A DNA stretch of 64,000 bases from positions 248,001 to 312,000 of the forward strand of contig NBIV01000001.1 in assembly GCA_003194525.1 (NCBI GenBank), read 5' to 3'. This document shows, in pieces, positions 28,811 to 39,299 of this stretch. A model generated the notes under the pieces. That model was not told the DNA's origin. It worked only from the letters and a program-made list of their open reading frames with translations, and did no database searches. Made by a program: the position numbers and the translations under genes. Each line of letters begins with the position of its first letter. The first letter of the stretch is position 1. The DNA comes from Gracilariopsis chorda. Its lineage: Eukaryota; Rhodophyta; Florideophyceae; Gracilariales; Gracilariaceae.

Positions 28811-31800
28811 CTAATCATCGCGCTCATCGCCAGAGTCGTCAGTATCTAGCACGAGTTCCGCCAGCTGATCCTTGTCATCCTCATCTCTCTCCGGATCAGG
28901 GAGGCGCAGCAAAGGAGCATTTCCAGTACTAGACTTGCTCCGCTTTCGCTTTTTGCGAGCAGGCGCCACTGCTTTTTGTTCCTCCATGTCTTCACTTTCC
29001 CCTGAACTAGATTCAGCGCTTCTCGTGTCTTCTACTGAATTCTTGCTCTTCTCGTCCCTTAACCGCCCTTCCTTGCTCAACCGAGTGTCCTCTACTTCAA
29101 AGAACCGTTGAATTGGAGTCTTGAACCCATCATCTAGTCCTGGTACACTCGCTAACATTCCCTCAGGGCTTAACGCACCATGAGGAGAAAAATCGGCTCT
29201 TGACCTGGCTCTAGTTATGATGTCCGATGACTGTCTCAGCTTTTCGACCATAGAGGTCAGAAGCACTTTCCATGTTGCAACCTGGAATTCCTTAGCGAAT
29301 CTTTTCAGGGTGACACAAGGCAGATGAGTTAGCTCGGGAAAGGAGGGATGCTTCGAAACGATGGCAAAATATCTGGACATTTCGTGCACAACACGGTCAA
29401 CCAGTCCTGTCAAAAACAACCTTGTCTTCACGACGTCATCAGAAACTCGTAGAATGGTTCTCCATTCAATTACCTTTGTATACCCACGATCTGGCGTCCT
29501 TCGCAGCTCACTTGAACGAAGAATCGTTAACAAATGTGGAATCACTGGAATAAAAACTCCCGTCTCAGCAGTAAGGTCTGAAAGATACGAGGCGATGTGT
29601 ATGCGCATGGGATGGGTCCGAGGACTTGGGTAGACCCTCAATACCCCCAAGGAGATCTGGACGTAGGGGTAGATCAAAGGACGCAATTCGTCTTCGCTCC
29701 CATACCTTCCAAGCACCTTTGACCACAGGCGTAGCATATTGATGTATGACCAATTGTGAAGCCTTTCCACTTCCTCCTTGCCATCCTTAGCAGTAAGAAC
29801 TGCTCGTAGAGAAATTGACATCTCACGGAGGTAGGAAAAGGCAGTAGTATATGAAGCTCCCATATCAATACCAAACAACTCTACAAGGCACATTACCAAA
29901 AAGTGGATCAAAGGGAGCGTCTTGGGGTTACATACTGCCCCGATGTTCTTTGCAAATGCGTTACAACAGCTCCGGAGAACCGTTTCGGCATTCCCCTCTC
30001 CGTGAGCAAGATGATTGAGAAGAAGATACGCCCGAAGACGTGTGGCGTTACTGACATCGTGTACACCAGATGACCATGCTCTAACTGCGATTCGAACAAT
30101 TCTCTTCAGTAGACCTTCCACACCTCTCATGTATGGCACAAACTTTTCCATTCTCTTGAACAGGAAGCGAAGAGTTCCCGGATCCCGAATAGAGTTGCAC
30201 ATCATGATCATGTGATAGACATAAGGACGAAAGACAACTTGCACCTTCGCCCACCGTTTGTGATCTGTCGGGTTCCACTTCTTGAGAACGTCACGACTCT
30301 TGACATTCTCCGATGGTTTTTCCAGGATGTTATCAAACACGTCTTGAATCCCAGTGATAGCCAAACTCATGGCCTGTTGATAAGCCGACGCAGAGGCAAA
30401 TGTTATATTTCCCGATGAAAAACGTCCGTCGTCAGCGAAATCTCCCTGTTCAGCCTCGTCCTCCGCGTGAACTTTGGCGTAGGCCCGTTTTGGCTTTGAT
30501 CTTGGTACCTTCGTTGCTTCGTTGTTCTCAGGAAGCGGCTTTGCTTTCGGAATTACATCTCTTCCAGCGCGAAGGAGTTTGAGCATATCCTTGCATACCT
30601 TCAGCGATGTCCGATTACTCTTCAACGATTGTCGAAGTTTTCTAATGTATTGCATATCCACAAAAGTAGATTCTGTCTTAGAAGGTTGAGATTGTTTGCT
30701 GCGCGTTTCCAGTTCTTCGCCCTCCTCAGCGTCACTGTCCGGACGCTCTAATACAGCTGCCGCTTCCTTTTCCGCTTCGTGTTCATCTTCACTCTCGCTG
30801 TAGCCGGTAATATCTGCTGGAACTTCCCGTACATCCTCTGTCTTCTCAGATGACTGCAGTTCGTGTTCATCGTCACCTTCGCTATCGGCAGATGTCTCCG
30901 GGGAATCAGATGTGCCCACAGAATCTTCATGTACTTTCGTTGTCTTTTTTGTTGAATGCAGAGCGTCTTGGACAGCGTTGGGAACGTTCTGACCGCTAGT
31001 ATCCATATCGCTCTTTTCTTCTTGGCTCTCTTCGTTGGCTTCATTGTCGCCACGTCCATCTTGAGAAACAATTTTCTTCTTTTGATCCTGCTGCCTTTTC
31101 TTTCGGGCGGAACCGGTTTCGGCGACCTTGTGAGGAGACTTCGCACCCTCCGAAGATTTGCTCTTTGGAGCTTCTCCACGAAGAAGAGCTTCTCCTTTTC
31201 CGGCACCGTCATCTGCGTCTTGCTCTTCATCAGAGTCACTAATTTCAAGAAGACCAGCGTCGTTCTCCTCTAGAAATTTGTAAAAATCTGGATCATCTTT
31301 CTTCAAAGCTTCAATATCCGCTTTCAAGCGGGAAGCTGAAGGCTCGTCGTCACTGCAATCTGCGTTTTCTTTTTTCTTCTTTGCAGTACGAGGTGTTTTC
31401 CTTGAGCTCTGCACTTTTTGTTTGCGCTCAGACTTCGAAGTTTTCGCTTTCCTTGCCGAATTAGCAGCGTTCGGTGTCTTTTCAGAAGGTGCTATACCTG
31501 TTTTTAGTTTCGAGGTTTGGATAAGCTTGGGAGTTTGTGCGGGGCTCTTGGTTTTGTGTTTCGCGTGTGGTGTTGATGCCACTGGTTCATCGTCACCGGT
31601 GATGTTTAGTTCAGAACGCCGTCGCTTCTTTCGGGTTGACCCATTTGAAGCCTTTGAGTTCAAAGGTTTGGGTGGACCCTCATCGCTATCGGACGAACCG
31701 TGTTCGGTTGTAGTGTTAAAAGTTTCGTCGGCTTTCTTCAGTGCCTCCATGAGCTCTTTACTTCTTTTGTCCTCGGACATCTTTCCACTTCTCATGAGTT

Positions 31801-32119
31801 CTTTGACCTGTTTCAGAACATCATCAACACTTTCACCCTGTTCATCAGCATTAAAACTGGCCTCCAAATCTCGTGGGGCGATGTTGGTCGGAGATTTGGC
31901 TGGAGTATTGCGAATCCCACGCGATTTACGCCTAGATGATGCCTTTTTACTCGCGAAGGCAGACGCTTTCATCTTGATTCTTTTGGCAGGTGTTTGTAAA
32001 GGAGTTTTTAGTTCAGCGGAGCTGTTCTTCTTCACCATTGTTTCTCCATCAGGTGCAGCAGCTTTATTCTCGCTCGCTCGCTCCTCCCTTGGAGTTTTAC
32101 CGGTCTTGGTTCCCCCCAT
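28811..32119 (-). CDS. NOC2: Nucleolar complex protein 2 (Noc2 family)
   Basis: The 1102-residue protein acts in nucleolar maturation and export of pre-60S particles, with Noc1 and Noc3 as partners. The first 560 residues are low-complexity Lys, Ser, Asp and Glu, with many basic nuclear-localisation-like clusters. The conserved Noc2 domain starts near FVDMQYIRKLRQSLKSNRTS and runs on through TLPLIHFLVMCLVELFGID, WSYINMLRLWSKVLGRYGSE, LRPLIYPYVQISLGVLRVYP and TGVFIPVIPHLLTIL. The tail is again acidic. Yeast Noc2 has about 710 residues; the extra length lies in the disordered N-terminus. No intron is seen. A 233-codon open frame on plus inside the N-terminal part is a shadow. Confidence 0.93.
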   Translation of the reverse strand: MGGTKTGKTPREERASENKAAAPDGETMVKKNSSAELKTPLQTPAKRIKMKASAFASKKASSRRKSRGIRNTPAKSPTNIAPRDLEASFNADEQGESVDDVLKQVKELMRSGKMSEDKRSKELMEALKKADETFNTTTEHGSSDSDEGPPKPLNSKASNGSTRKKRRRSELNITGDDEPVASTPHAKHKTKSPAQTPKLIQTSKLKTGIAPSEKTPNAANSARKAKTSKSERKQKVQSSRKTPRTAKKKKENADCSDDEPSASRLKADIEALKKDDPDFYKFLEENDAGLLEISDSDEEQDADDGAGKGEALLRGEAPKSKSSEGAKSPHKVAETGSARKKRQQDQKKKIVSQDGRGDNEANEESQEEKSDMDTSGQNVPNAVQDALHSTKKTTKVHEDSVGTSDSPETSADSEGDDEHELQSSEKTEDVREVPADITGYSESEDEHEAEKEAAAVLERPDSDAEEGEELETRSKQSQPSKTESTFVDMQYIRKLRQSLKSNRTSLKVCKDMLKLLRAGRDVIPKAKPLPENNEATKVPRSKPKRAYAKVHAEDEAEQGDFADDGRFSSGNITFASASAYQQAMSLAITGIQDVFDNILEKPSENVKSRDVLKKWNPTDHKRWAKVQVVFRPYVYHMIMMCNSIRDPGTLRFLFKRMEKFVPYMRGVEGLLKRIVRIAVRAWSSGVHDVSNATRLRAYLLLNHLAHGEGNAETVLRSCCNAFAKNIGAVCNPKTLPLIHFLVMCLVELFGIDMGASYTTAFSYLREMSISLRAVLTAKDGKEEVERLHNWSYINMLRLWSKVLGRYGSEDELRPLIYPYVQISLGVLRVYPSPRTHPMRIHIASYLSDLTAETGVFIPVIPHLLTILRSSELRRTPDRGYTKVIEWRTILRVSDDVVKTRLFLTGLVDRVVHEMSRYFAIVSKHPSFPELTHLPCVTLKRFAKEFQVATWKVLLTSMVEKLRQSSDIITRARSRADFSPHGALSPEGMLASVPGLDDGFKTPIQRFFEVEDTRLSKEGRLRDEKSKNSVEDTRSAESSSGESEDMEEQKAVAPARKKRKRSKSSTGNAPLLRLPDPERDEDDKDQLAELVLDTDDSGDERDD

Positions 32120-32972
32120 TTGAAGCCAGTCTAGAAATCTTCCAGGCGTTCAAGTTATTGCAAATGCTTGCGTTCACGATGTGTACTATGTGTGATCTGC
32201 TTCTCGTTTCCCAGCTGAAGCGGTCGGAACCCGGATCAATTCTCTCGACGTCGACGCTTGCACCGGTGCTCTTCACAAAGGATCCACCTTTGAATGTTTG
32301 TTTCTTCGCAAATTTTGATCACTATTCGTATTACCCTTGGTATAATTAAAAAGATAGAAAATAGTTTAGATAGTTTAGAAATGATTATACCCTTCGTAGA
32401 AGTATCTGACAATCAATAACCTCCCCATTCAAAGCTTTTTGAGATCAAGTTTCGAAAAATATTCCGAAACATAGCGTGTATAGTTTCCTTCGAGGGATGC
32501 AAGTCAACGTTAGCACGGCGGTCGTAAGTTACCAGGGGTAGCGGAACTAACCTTTGAAAAAGATCCTTCTGCGTTTCATCGTCATCTTCGTCATCTTTCC
32601 TTCACCAGCTTGTCTTACCAAGGCAGTAGGCTCGCTGACGCAACCGGATTATAAAGCGACTCTAACAACGGTGGTTTTGCCTACTTCATTATTCCTTCAA
32701 CCCTTTCTGTTTCTGTCTGAAGCGACTTGTACAATCAACGCTGGTTTTAGACGCCAAAGGACGTTGGTCAAGGAGTTGCCTTCACCTGCCCGAAGAACAC
32801 TATAGTTGATTGGAAATAAAAGGGATTCATGAAGAAGGGCATAAAGAATTCTGCTGTTTATCTACGAATCATAGCATCTGTTCCCCGCCCGCACGCATAA
32901 GTCGTTTATGAAGCAGACTAGTATCACCAACCTACGGTGAAGTCATTGGTACACCTTGTGGCATCGAAAAGT
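32120..32972. promoter_or_regulatory. Divergent intergenic region between NOC2 and SDS22
   Basis: About 850 bp of AT-rich sequence separates the two divergent genes. Small open frames are present but have no recognisable features. No further gene is supported. Confidence 0.45.
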
Positions 32973-34268
32973 ATGCAGGGCAAAGGTCATATTGCTCAAG
33001 AGACTGCTAACCTCAAGAATGAGCGCGAATGTGTCGAAACCCCGGCTGGGACGACTGCAAGAGATGAACCCGTTAAAAACAACGAAACACATGGAGCCGG
33101 TCCGGCCCAATCACCAAAATATGTTGATTCACAGCCTGGACAGCCCTCAAAGCGACTGGAATATCCCAATACAGAGACGATCACGTCACATCACCATGTT
33201 GGTTCGGCCAATCAATCTCCACACAATTCTGCTCAGCCCGACTCCACATCTGATGAAACCAGGAAGCCCGATGAACCATACGAAGAATGGTTAGACCACA
33301 CAAATGAACCTCTACAGTTCATCGGCAACGGGTATGAGCTGACCTCCACTCTGACTAACCTATACCTAACAAACAATCGCATATCAGTCATTGAAAACTT
33401 AGAGCGATGCGTCTGCCTTCGTGAACTTGTTCTTCGACAAAATACAATCAGGAAAGTGGAAGGCTTAGAGAATCTTGCAAACCTTGCTGAGATTGACCTA
33501 TACATGAATCAGATTAGCGAAATCCCGCCAAATTCCTTTGAGAGCAACAAGAAATTGCAAAAACTTGATCTCAGCTTCAATCAGCTACGAGACATAAGTA
33601 ACTTTCCCTCTGAAAATCTCGACAGCCTGGAGGAGCTCTATCTCATCAGCAACAAGATAAGGTTCATATCTGGTCTGCACGGTATGCCCAAACTTGTCAT
33701 GCTAGAACTTGGTGATAACCGTATACGAACAATTGAAAATCTTGAAGAACTTACGAGTCTCCAAGGCCTCTGGCTTGGACGAAACAAGATCACCAAAATT
33801 CAGAATCTGGAGCCATTGACTGAATTAAGACGCCTCAGTATTCAGAGCAATCGCCTTACGGTTATTGAGAATCTTGACTATCTTAGAAACTTGGAAGAGC
33901 TCTACCTCAGCCACAACGGTCTCACATCAATGAAAGGAGTAAAGAACTTGATGAACCTGAGGGTTCTTGATCTTGGAAGCAATTTTGTCGAACATATTGA
34001 GGAAGTTGAGAATCTCCGGCTGCTGAAAGAATTCTGGGTGAACGGAAATAAGCTTAGCCAGTTCGAAGAGCTGTCACTGCTTAGAAACTGCGAGGATCTA
34101 GAAACCGTGTATCTAGAGTTCAATCCACTTGCAAGTGATCCCAACTATAAGAAGAAGGCGTTAGATATTCTTCCTCCGTCATTGGAACAGTTAGATGCTC
34201 TCATGGTATCGGACGTTCGACGAGAAATTGCTGAGCAGTATGCGACTCCGACTGGGGATGACACCTGA
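32973..34268 (+). CDS. SDS22: SDS22-like protein phosphatase 1 regulatory subunit
   Basis: The 431-residue protein is a leucine-rich-repeat partner that chaperones and directs protein phosphatase 1 in the nucleus and cytosol. The ATG at 32973 is the first in frame. Residues 1-110 are a polar, Pro/Ser/Glu-rich extension absent from compact SDS22 proteins. About eleven 22-residue repeats follow in the SDS22 pattern, for example LTNLYLTNNRISVIENLERC, LEELYLISNKIRFISGLHGM and LQGLWLGRNKITKIQNLEPL. The array closes with an LRR-cap-like segment (VYLEFNPLASDPNYKKKALD). The regular 22-residue period and the cap define the SDS22 class. No intron is seen. Confidence 0.92.
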   Translation: MQGKGHIAQETANLKNERECVETPAGTTARDEPVKNNETHGAGPAQSPKYVDSQPGQPSKRLEYPNTETITSHHHVGSANQSPHNSAQPDSTSDETRKPDEPYEEWLDHTNEPLQFIGNGYELTSTLTNLYLTNNRISVIENLERCVCLRELVLRQNTIRKVEGLENLANLAEIDLYMNQISEIPPNSFESNKKLQKLDLSFNQLRDISNFPSENLDSLEELYLISNKIRFISGLHGMPKLVMLELGDNRIRTIENLEELTSLQGLWLGRNKITKIQNLEPLTELRRLSIQSNRLTVIENLDYLRNLEELYLSHNGLTSMKGVKNLMNLRVLDLGSNFVEHIEEVENLRLLKEFWVNGNKLSQFEELSLLRNCEDLETVYLEFNPLASDPNYKKKALDILPPSLEQLDALMVSDVRREIAEQYATPTGDDT

Positions 34269-34699
34269 TGTATGACTTAGAATTCTCTTCTTGATCTCGA
34301 TCAGTTTTGTTCTCTTTGTGCTGACAGAGAGCCAGTGAACGCCTTGCTTCACTGGCGTAATTGACGAGCTACGGAAGCGCAATTTACATACAGGCGTCTA
34401 GAATTATTCCTAATCCAGGCTCACTTGAGCAAACTAGGTCAGACAAAGACCTGGTCATAGGCGGGACTGAGGTTCTCAGCAGTGAGAGATCGCCTTCCGA
34501 GTTGTACCTGCTGCAAGGGTCAAACATCTTGACCTCGACCGTAATGCATACATACCACAGTTACGCTGGTTTTCGGGTCTTGCCACATCAACTGCATACT
34601 GTGGGCAAGGCCCGTATTAAGTCTCACGAAATGGGCGTCGGTCTCTCAGCATAAAAGAGATCGTGATATCTTCCCTTCGTATCCAGCGACGCGTGAGCA

Positions 34700-34890
34700 A
34701 CCGGACGATGCATATATCAGAAACACTTAAAAAAAATTCTTTGTCTTCGAGAAAGGCAAGGCCTCGACTTCGAATCAGTAGTTAGATTATGGTCAGATGA
34801 GTTGCTGGTTTATCTGAAGAAAGAGAGAGATTTCTTAGATCAATCCCTACCACAGTCTCGGAATTAGGGACACGAGCCCATAAGCACAAA
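34700..34890 (+). mobile_element. LINE 3'-end remnant, plus orientation
   Basis: The frame from 34745 reads LRERQGLDFESVVRLWSDEL then LVYLKKE. It is closely related to the minus-strand copy at 36990-37275 (LRERQGLSVESIVRTWSEKL). The similarity runs on into the 3' untranslated part (CACAGTCT-GGATTAG-GACACGAG). This is the extreme C-terminus of a non-LTR retrotransposon RT/RNase H protein. Only the end is present, as expected from 5'-truncated insertion. Confidence 0.7.
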
Positions 34891-35089
34891 AAGCACATAC
34901 CGTAATGTTGATACCGAGCAGTTTACAAGGGTGAGAGAAACAAAGAAGCGCATGAAATGTGTAACGTAGAAGATGTTCTTAGTGGAGTCCTACCAATCTT
35001 AACCTCGTTCCATGTTGTTCTTAGTCTAAAACTTCTGTAAGAAAAAGAAATGAGCGTTCATCCATTCTTGTTGTTGATTATGTGTTGCG

Positions 35090-35395
35090 GGCGGACGAAG
35101 CCGCAATTCCGATCTCGATACACAAACTATCCAAAAAGCTAGTCTCTTGTGCAAATGCCAAGTTTCTCGAGACAGACCCAATTGCATCTATTTTGCCTCC
35201 TCCTGATTCGCTTTATCTGGAAGGTCGGCAAAGCTCGGAGTGCGGATTGATGCATTACGCGCAAACGGGGCCACTGGGGGTTCCCGCGTGATTCCCTAAC
35301 GCAGTTCTAGTCTAGCGAATAGTTATTTGGCACCGCAGCTCTAGAGATGAGTTTCGAGAGCGGTGACTTTAACCTCTTTCGCCCAGATGAGACTT
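35090..35395 (+). repeat. Unidentified coding-like repeat, arm A of an inverted pair
   Basis: This arm aligns by eye with the reverse complement of 36060-36350 over about 300 bp at roughly 65-80% identity. Shared blocks include ATTTTGCCTCCTCCTGATTC, GGGGCCACTGG-GGTTCCCGC and CTCTAGAGATGAG. Differences often fall at third positions of the frame encoding KRGHWGFPRD and ALEM, suggesting a former coding sequence. The family is not recognised. Confidence 0.6.
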
Positions 35396-36059
35396 GTCGT
35401 GTATGTGGCTGCGAACGAGTTACTCCATAGTCGAAGTCTCATGTTACTTGTTGTTGTTGTTTATTATGGGCCCCCAATGCTTAATTGCTGCATTATGGGT
35501 AGAAGTATCGTCTAGAAATAATTCTCTCCCGCAGCAAACCAAGGAACTACGTTACTTGATACTGCTTCTGTCTCACTTAAGAGAGCTATGCCACTGAGCA
35601 AGAACAAGACTTCTGGCTTGTGGTCTCGCTCAATCGCATAGCCTTCATTCTCACCCTGTGAAATGAAGAATTTCCAACACGAGCGATTGTTCTTACTATG
35701 AATCCTTCACAGCAGTCTGATCCGATTTCCTGACAAGAGCCACCTGATTACTTGACACCAGAAGAAGAAGAAGAAACATCAGTAAGTGACCCAGGCTCCC
35801 CGAAAATATGAGATAGAATCGAGAGGAAAAAGACGTAAAATGTCATTAACAAGCATGTCTGTCGACAAAGAGCGAACGGGCTCGCTGAAAAAAAAAGATG
35901 CTGGTTGAGAGCGTCACAAGCTACTCCATCGCAAGTACTCGTGGACCATACCGTAAGCGACCCCGTCGTTTACCAATCCTCCCGCTGATGCGAATCAGAT
36001 GAATGCCAGATGGAATTGTTTTGTTCTTTCTTCTCAGACTCAGGATGTCGTTAAACTCT

Positions 36060-36350
36060 ATCAGGCGATATGTATTGACGTTGAAGCCGTCGTACCTCAT
36101 CTCTAGAGTTGCGATGCCAAGTCGCATGTTGCTAGAGTAGTACTGCGCTGAGGTATCACGCGGGAACCGCCAGTGGCCCCGCTTTGGGCACAATGCATTA
36201 ATCCACCCGTCGTGGTGTGGCGACCTTCGTGCTGATGCGAATCAGGAGGAGGCAAAATGGATCCGTAACCAGGTATGCCTCGAGAACGTGGCCTTCGCAG
36301 CAGAGACTATCTTCTTAGAGGGTTGGTATGTCGATGTCGCCTTGCTACCA
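36060..36350 (-). repeat. Unidentified coding-like repeat, arm B of an inverted pair
   Basis: This is the inverted partner of 35090-35395. A 90-codon minus-strand frame at 35921-36193 includes CPKRGHWRFPRDTSAQYYSS and LGIATLEMRYDGF. The first block matches arm A closely. The upstream part of the arm contains a stop in every frame. A CTGATGCGAATCAG palindrome occurs at both about 35988 and 36232. Confidence 0.6.
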
Positions 36351-36405
36351 CATCGTGGTAGGATCTGGCACTTCTTCCTCTTTGTTTTGGGTTCAATATG
36401 TCTGA

Positions 36406-36787
36406 TTACGGCATATTGATAGAGGTTTTTTTTTTCCTTTTCATGAGAAAAACCTCTCTCCTAAGAAAGGCTAACACCTTCCGTGGCCACTGGCGGACTA
36501 TCTCCGCCAAAGTCTTACCTTTTCTCTCTGCTGCGGCAGGAAGCTCGCGTCTCCTAGAATCTGTCCGCTTAGGACAACGAAGCACATAGTGTTCAGCGCT
36601 GTTGGTAGCGTGCGTGTTAGTCACATTGTGATGGTTTCCCTCCTATGTAGCTTGCAACAGGGTGAAGCTTCGGCGTGTGTCCTACATAGATCTGAGACAG
36701 TGTGACTTCTGCTTTCCGCGGCGATATGATGCTTTGTAGTTCTTCTGGGACATCATTGATCAAAGGCTTGGCTCTAGAGGCAGCCAT
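36406..36787 (-). mobile_element. LINE 3'-end remnant, minus orientation, copy 2
   Basis: Reading on minus from 36787, the sequence encodes KPLINDVPEELQSIISPRKA and VTLSQIYVGHTPKLHPVASY, then after in-frame stops EHYVLRCPKRTDSRRRELPA and AEIVRQWPRKVLAFLRRE. The G-H-T-P, H-x-L-x-C-P and LL-FL-R blocks are typical of the RNase H/zinc-knuckle tail of non-LTR retrotransposons. At least two in-frame stops make it a dead fragment. Confidence 0.72.
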
Positions 36788-36989
36788 TATTCGTGTCTTG
36801 GCGTCCTCAAAGTAGACAGGTACTCTGAATTGTACTCTGAATCTCGCACTTAAGGGAGCGTTCTCTCGTCATATAGTCAAAAGGTTTTTAGAAAGGATAC
36901 CTCTTCGCGCTGGATTCACGACCTTAGTGGCCGTTGCTTGACCAAGAAAGCTTCTGTCTGTCACACATGTGTAGTAAATGACTGTGGGT

Positions 36990-37271
36990 GTGTTTAAATG
37001 GACTCGTGTCTCTAATCCCAAGACTGTGGTAGGTGCTAATCAAAGAAGGAATCTCTCTCCAGATAAACCAGCAGCTTCTCTGACCATGTTCTTACTATGG
37101 ACTCGACGCTGAGGCCTTGCCTTTCTCGAAGAGGTGGAAGCTTTCTTCGTAAATATGTCGCTCTCCGGTGACATCTCAGAGCGGAATGATCTACACGATT
37201 TTCTATACTGAGACCGCATCCAGGCGGGCAGCAGATGACTACTTTCTTTTTCTTGCATACTGAGAACAAAC
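36990..37271 (-). mobile_element. LINE 3'-end remnant, minus orientation, copy 3
   Basis: The minus frame contains CCPPGCGLSIENRVDHSALR then CHRR, a zinc-knuckle-like block, followed by LRRKLPPLRERQGLSVESIV and SEKLLVYLERDSF. It parallels the remnants at 34700 and 36406. Its 3' tail matches the plus copy. Its upstream end touches the 3' end of the oxygenase gene at 37272. Confidence 0.72.
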
Positions 37272-38373
37272 TCATGTAGCTAGCCCAATGGCACGCAGTT
37301 CCTCCGCGATCTGATCACCAGCTCTGAGACCGAAATATGTGCTTGCTTCTTTAGCCCTTCCGTACGGTTCCAATGGATCTAAAGATGCGTCCGACCGTAC
37401 GTGCCCAAACAGTGTAGAACTTACTCGCCAACGACTGCTCCCATTTCTGTCCAACTCTTTAAAAGCTGACCTTGTTTCTTCACTCACAACTACTTCGTGC
37501 ATTCCCCTTTTGATTAAACCGCCGGTAAGGTATTCAAGTTGAATTCCTGATTGTACCAGGAGACATCCATCTGGAACAAGGACTGGAATACGCTGTCCAG
37601 TTCTTGTCCAGATGTGTAAGCCAGGATATCTAGAGCGGCCGTGAATGGTGAGCGCATTTATATCATAGTGATAACCAGCGATGTTAGTTCCTACGCTATC
37701 TGCGTACAGTGACATGTCCGAGCCAGTGGGGGCAAGTAGATGAGGACCTTGGTGCATCTTCTCTCGTATTGCATTGTGCGAGAGCTTCAATCCCAACGCA
37801 AGCATTTCTGCCACGATCATTACGGATTCCAAAAGCTTGGTTCCCCATGTATCCATAGTTTTTTCCCACTCGTTTTTAAACGCAGCAGGGATCACCTGGG
37901 GGGCGTTCAATTCTGGAAAGTCAGTGTCCGTGGGCCTTTCCCCACATCGCCAGAAAAAGCGCCATTTGGGATCCTTTTCTGTGGCCGGTACTCTACTAAT
38001 AGGCCGTTCTGAAGGCTTCAAAGATGCTACTGTCGCCGTATGATCTCGTGGTATTTCAGTATGATGTGGCGTAACTCCAACCTGTGTTACAGAGTTAGAA
38101 GTTGTTGGGAAAAGGGTTTGATTCGTTCATACATACCTGGTAGAAGAGATTGGGACGTGCATCCTCCATTTTAACCTCATCAGGCTGCTCAAAATACCGT
38201 TCCATGAGATTCACGAACTTATCGGAATCTCGTGATTCCACCCGAGGATCGCGAATGAGAACAGCTCCATAATCTTTGAGGGAGGTAGCTATGCGCCTGC
38301 AATCTTCGGAGACTTCTGGCTTCGCCAGGTACGAAGAAATGTCGACCAAATCGATTACAGTTGATAATGACAT
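37272..38373 (-). CDS. 2-oxoglutarate/Fe(II) oxygenase-like protein, two exons
   Basis: Coding exons are 38137-38373 and 37272-38081, separated by a 55 bp intron starting GTATGT and ending ACACAG (phase 0), giving 348 residues. The N-terminal part (IDLVDISSYL, GAVLIRDPRV, YFEQPDEVKMEDARP) resembles the DIOX_N region of isopenicillin N synthase-like oxygenases. The core shows GYHYDINALTIHGRSRYPGL, with an H-x-D iron ligand pair, then VPDGCLLVQSGIQLEYLTGG and RGMHEVVV with the likely distal His, and RWRVSSTLF. These fit the double-stranded beta-helix order H-x-D ... H. The substrate is unknown. A longer start 57 bases upstream is possible, but 38373 begins the conserved region. Confidence 0.75.
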
Positions 38374-39299
38374 ATTGCTTCTGGCCGAATTGGATTGCGC
38401 TCTTGAGCAAATGAACCCTATCTTCCTCAAAGATGGGGACCAGAAGTATGTTCCAAAGCGGTATTAGTGTGAGGTGCAAAACGCTTCTGTCTTCTTCCGT
38501 TTTCCCCGCAACGCATTCATCTACAAGGATTACAACAATGGGCTGCAATAGATGTAGAGATAACGTTTCCATACTACATATTAAATCCATACTTCACCTA
38601 ATCAATTTGTTCTTTTTAAAAAATTACTTATTCTGGTGGCCTTCCTTCGCCTTTCACCTCTGCAACCGAAACGGCTGAAGTAACCGCTAACCCTTTAATC
38701 CTAACCACTGGAATCCTGCCTTAACCTTCTTTGGCCTTCCTCTGTAGAGCCCGGCACAACGGATTAGTGTGCAGTAGCGTCACGAATGATATTGTATCCG
38801 CGTTATGTTACCAACGGTGTATCTGCAAGGTGAACGCATTCTTTGTCTCTATCATTTCTGCCACAGTGGTTGATTGATAGTAGATGAGTCGAGCTCGCTT
38901 CCAAGGTCGTCAATGTTTCAAGCGTTGAAGAAGAAACTGAAAGAGGGGCAATTTCACGCTTTTTCCTTTTTTGCATACGCTCCCTCATCCCCGGTTTCTT
39001 GGGTTCGACAAACAGAATCAAGGCAGACGACTCCTTTGAGAGAGGCTTGGGAGCATAGAAAGAGAAGGTAACGTGTTGTTCTTCTGATTCTCTGTATTTG
39101 AAGCACAACAACTGATCCGTTAGATGCGGGAGACCCCTACCGTTGTATGCGGACGTGACCTCTGAAATCCATTGGCCCAATTGCCACCTTCTTGGATATC
39201 AGCGTCGGCCTTGCATCGCCTTGAAGAGTTACTTTGTTTCTGCATTCTTTTTTTCTGTTCGCATTCCTACTCAGTTCCTCACGGTTTATCGTTTCATCA
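38374..39299. promoter_or_regulatory. Divergent intergenic region between the oxygenase and PRP31
   Basis: The region is AT-rich. A minus frame at 38803-39180 (QLLCFKYRESEEQHVTFSFY, ALILFVEPKKPG) looks somewhat protein-like. It has no ATG before its second half, so it could be an exon of an unrecognised small gene. I do not annotate it as a gene. Confidence 0.35.

Larger units (their letters stand above)
34269..37271. other. Gene-poor repeat graveyard
   Basis: No host gene is supported in this 3 kb. It holds three LINE 3'-end remnants and an inverted pair of an unidentified coding-like repeat (listed separately). The remaining sequence is AT-rich and shows only short open frames. Confidence 0.7.

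Noticed and set aside
31422-32123. 233-codon plus open frame antisense to NOC2
   Set aside because: It mirrors the Lys/Ser-rich NOC2 N-terminus and is Leu/Phe/Ser-rich as antisense translations of such sequence usually are.
38803-39180. Independent small gene on minus next to PRP31
   Set aside because: No ATG starts the protein-like part and no family is recognised. It is mentioned only in the intergenic entry.
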